The notes beneath the pieces are model-generated. The model did not search any database. It was not told the DNA's origin and saw nothing but the letters and a program-made list of their open reading frames with translations. DNA of 6,765 bases from Clostridiales bacterium UBA7103 (GTDB lineage Bacteria > Bacillota > Clostridia > Oscillospirales > Oscillospiraceae), in assembly GCA_002493305.1 (NCBI GenBank), contig DKYJ01000034.1, positions 22,631 to 29,395 on the forward strand, written 5' to 3'. Position 1 is the stretch's first letter, and each line of letters opens with the position of its first letter. The position numbers and the translations under genes were made by a program. Shown piece by piece: positions 6,405 through 6,765 of the stretch.

Positions 6405-6433
6405 TTGACACATTCGGCGTATAGTGATAAATT
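6405..6433 (+). promoter_or_regulatory. Promoter of tRNA-Leu
   Basis: A perfect -35 box TTGACA (6405-6410) is followed at 17-nt spacing by a weaker -10 box TAAATT (6428-6433, 4 of 6 matches). Transcription would begin around 6440, a few nucleotides before the mature tRNA 5' end at 6448. Confidence 0.7.
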
Positions 6434-6447
6434 ATTAGGGCAGATAT

Positions 6448-6533
6448 GCCGGTGTGGTGGAATGGTAGACACCAGGGACTTAAAATCCCTTGCCGGAAAC
6501 GGCGTACCGGTTCGAGTCCGGTCACCGGCACCA
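6448..6533 (+). tRNA. tRNA-Leu (anticodon UAA)
   Basis: An 86-nt class II tRNA including an encoded CCA. The acceptor stem GCCGGTG pairs fully with CACCGGC (6523-6529), followed by discriminator A and CCA. The anticodon arm is AGGGA / CTTAAAA / TCCCT (6474-6490), giving anticodon TAA at 6481-6483, which reads UUA and, by wobble, UUG leucine codons. The long variable arm GCCG-GAAA-CGGC is typical of leucine tRNAs. The T arm is ACCGG / TTCGAGT / CCGGT (6506-6522), with the normal TTCGA. All arms are intact, so the gene should be functional. It is transcribed away from the neighbouring operon, from its own promoter. Confidence 0.97.
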
Positions 6534-6545
6534 TAATGAACGTGA

Positions 6546-6590
6546 ACGAGTCCCGCTTTTCGAACTATTTTATCGAAAAGCGGGACTTGT
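6546..6590 (+). terminator. Long hairpin after tRNA-Leu, probable terminator
   Basis: A perfect 15-bp inverted repeat (6549-6563 with 6573-6587) closes a 9-nt AT-rich loop. With one G-T wobble it extends to about 18 bp. It begins 12 nt after the tRNA CCA, so it most likely ends the tRNA transcript. The following bases (TTGTCAT for the 15-bp stem) are a poor U tract. Termination may therefore be weak, or helped by a second possible fold that ends at CTTTTT (6625-6630). Confidence 0.6.
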
Positions 6591-6690
6591 CATATCCGGA
6601 AAGTCTTGCAATATGGGGCTTTTCGCTTTTTCATATCCTGACACTGCTTTTCCAAAACGCTCCAAACGCAAAACTAATATTTTTATATGT

Positions 6691-6708
6691 GGTGTCTATT
6701 TAGACACC
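6691..6708. repeat. Palindrome over the stop codon of the right-edge gene
   Basis: GGTGTCTA and TAGACACC form an 8-bp perfect inverted repeat around TT. It covers the stop codon of the partial minus-strand gene and its last codons. It is not followed by a T run on either strand, so a terminator is doubtful. It could be an end-proximal site of a mobile element, but no matching second copy is in the window. Confidence 0.4.
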
Positions 6709-6765
6709 GCTTTCTGATAAAACGGGCTTGTAGTTTTCCTCAAATGCCTGCGGCGTCTTGTAGTT
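6700..6765 (-). CDS. 3' end of an unidentified gene, possibly a transposase (partial, cut by the window edge)
   Basis: The last 21 codons and TAA stop of a minus-strand frame that continues beyond the right edge. The visible residues read NYKTPQAFEENYKPVLSESG then V. A YKTP-x-xAF-type sequence near the C-terminus recalls the ends of IS3/IS30-like DDE transposases and integrase-core proteins, which is the reason for the tentative name. The stretch is too short to identify a family. It points toward the tRNA-Leu and is 166 bases from it. It could equally be an unrelated gene end or a chance frame. Confidence 0.35.
   Translation of the reverse strand, partial: NYKTPQAFEENYKPVLSESGV

Noticed and set aside
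6298..6597. 11-nt direct repeat TTGTCATATCC at 6298-6308 and 6587-6597 flanking tRNA-Leu, considered as attachment sites
   Set aside because: Neither copy overlaps the tRNA 3' end, no integrase is seen, and several 11-nt repeats are expected by chance in a window of this size.
6446..6703. Plus-strand open frame of 85 residues beginning inside tRNA-Leu
   Set aside because: It is a translation of the tRNA and its downstream hairpin, a well-known kind of false gene call. No ribosome binding site or family content was seen.

Overview
The window is 6.8 kb of ordinary bacterial DNA. It most likely comes from an anaerobic, gut-type Clostridia member (Oscillospiraceae-like). That assignment is inference. 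It rests on strong AGGAGG-type ribosome binding sites, moderately GC-rich coding sequence with AT-rich intergenic DNA, a secreted protein built from LysM repeats, and a tRNA with an encoded CCA end. No species can be named from this sequence alone.

Left part (1-1190, minus strand): a single gene for a secreted three-LysM protein with an InlB-B-repeat-like C-terminal domain. It has its own promoter (TATAAT with an extended TG), a strong Shine-Dalgarno that fixes the start at 1084, and a 10-bp hairpin terminator at the left edge. A 385-base intergenic stretch follows (1109-1493). It contains that promoter, a GC-rich structured block with no credible gene, and the terminator of the next operon.

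Centre (1494-6208, minus strand): a compact four-gene operon, read from right to left. The genes are a cyclic amidohydrolase (allantoinase/hydantoinase type), an Asp/Glu/hydantoin racemase-family protein, an M20 zinc amidohydrolase (allantoate amidohydrolase / N-carbamoyl-L-amino-acid hydrolase type) and an NCS1 permease (Mhp1/PucI type). Genes 1-2 and 2-3 each overlap by 8 nt, and gene 4 starts 16 nt after gene 3. The logic is a complete import and ring-opening route. The permease brings in a five-membered cyclic ureide, the racemase interconverts its enantiomers, the cyclic amidohydrolase opens the ring, and the M20 enzyme removes the carbamoyl/ureido group. The set matches both allantoin use (allantoin permease, allantoin racemase, AllB, AllC) and the hyuP-A-H-C hydantoin set known from Arthrobacter. 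The sequence does not fully decide between them. A well-formed promoter precedes the operon, and a perfect 9+9 bp inverted repeat fills its -35/-10 spacer, which suggests repressor control. No regulator gene is in the window.

Right part (6209-6765): a mostly featureless intergenic stretch, then a plus-strand tRNA-Leu(UAA) with its own promoter, then a long hairpin. At the window edge lie the last 21 codons of a minus-strand gene that may be a transposase. No CRISPR array, origin or complete mobile element is visible. I did not find a clearly novel system. The most useful leads are the substrate question of the operon and its operator.
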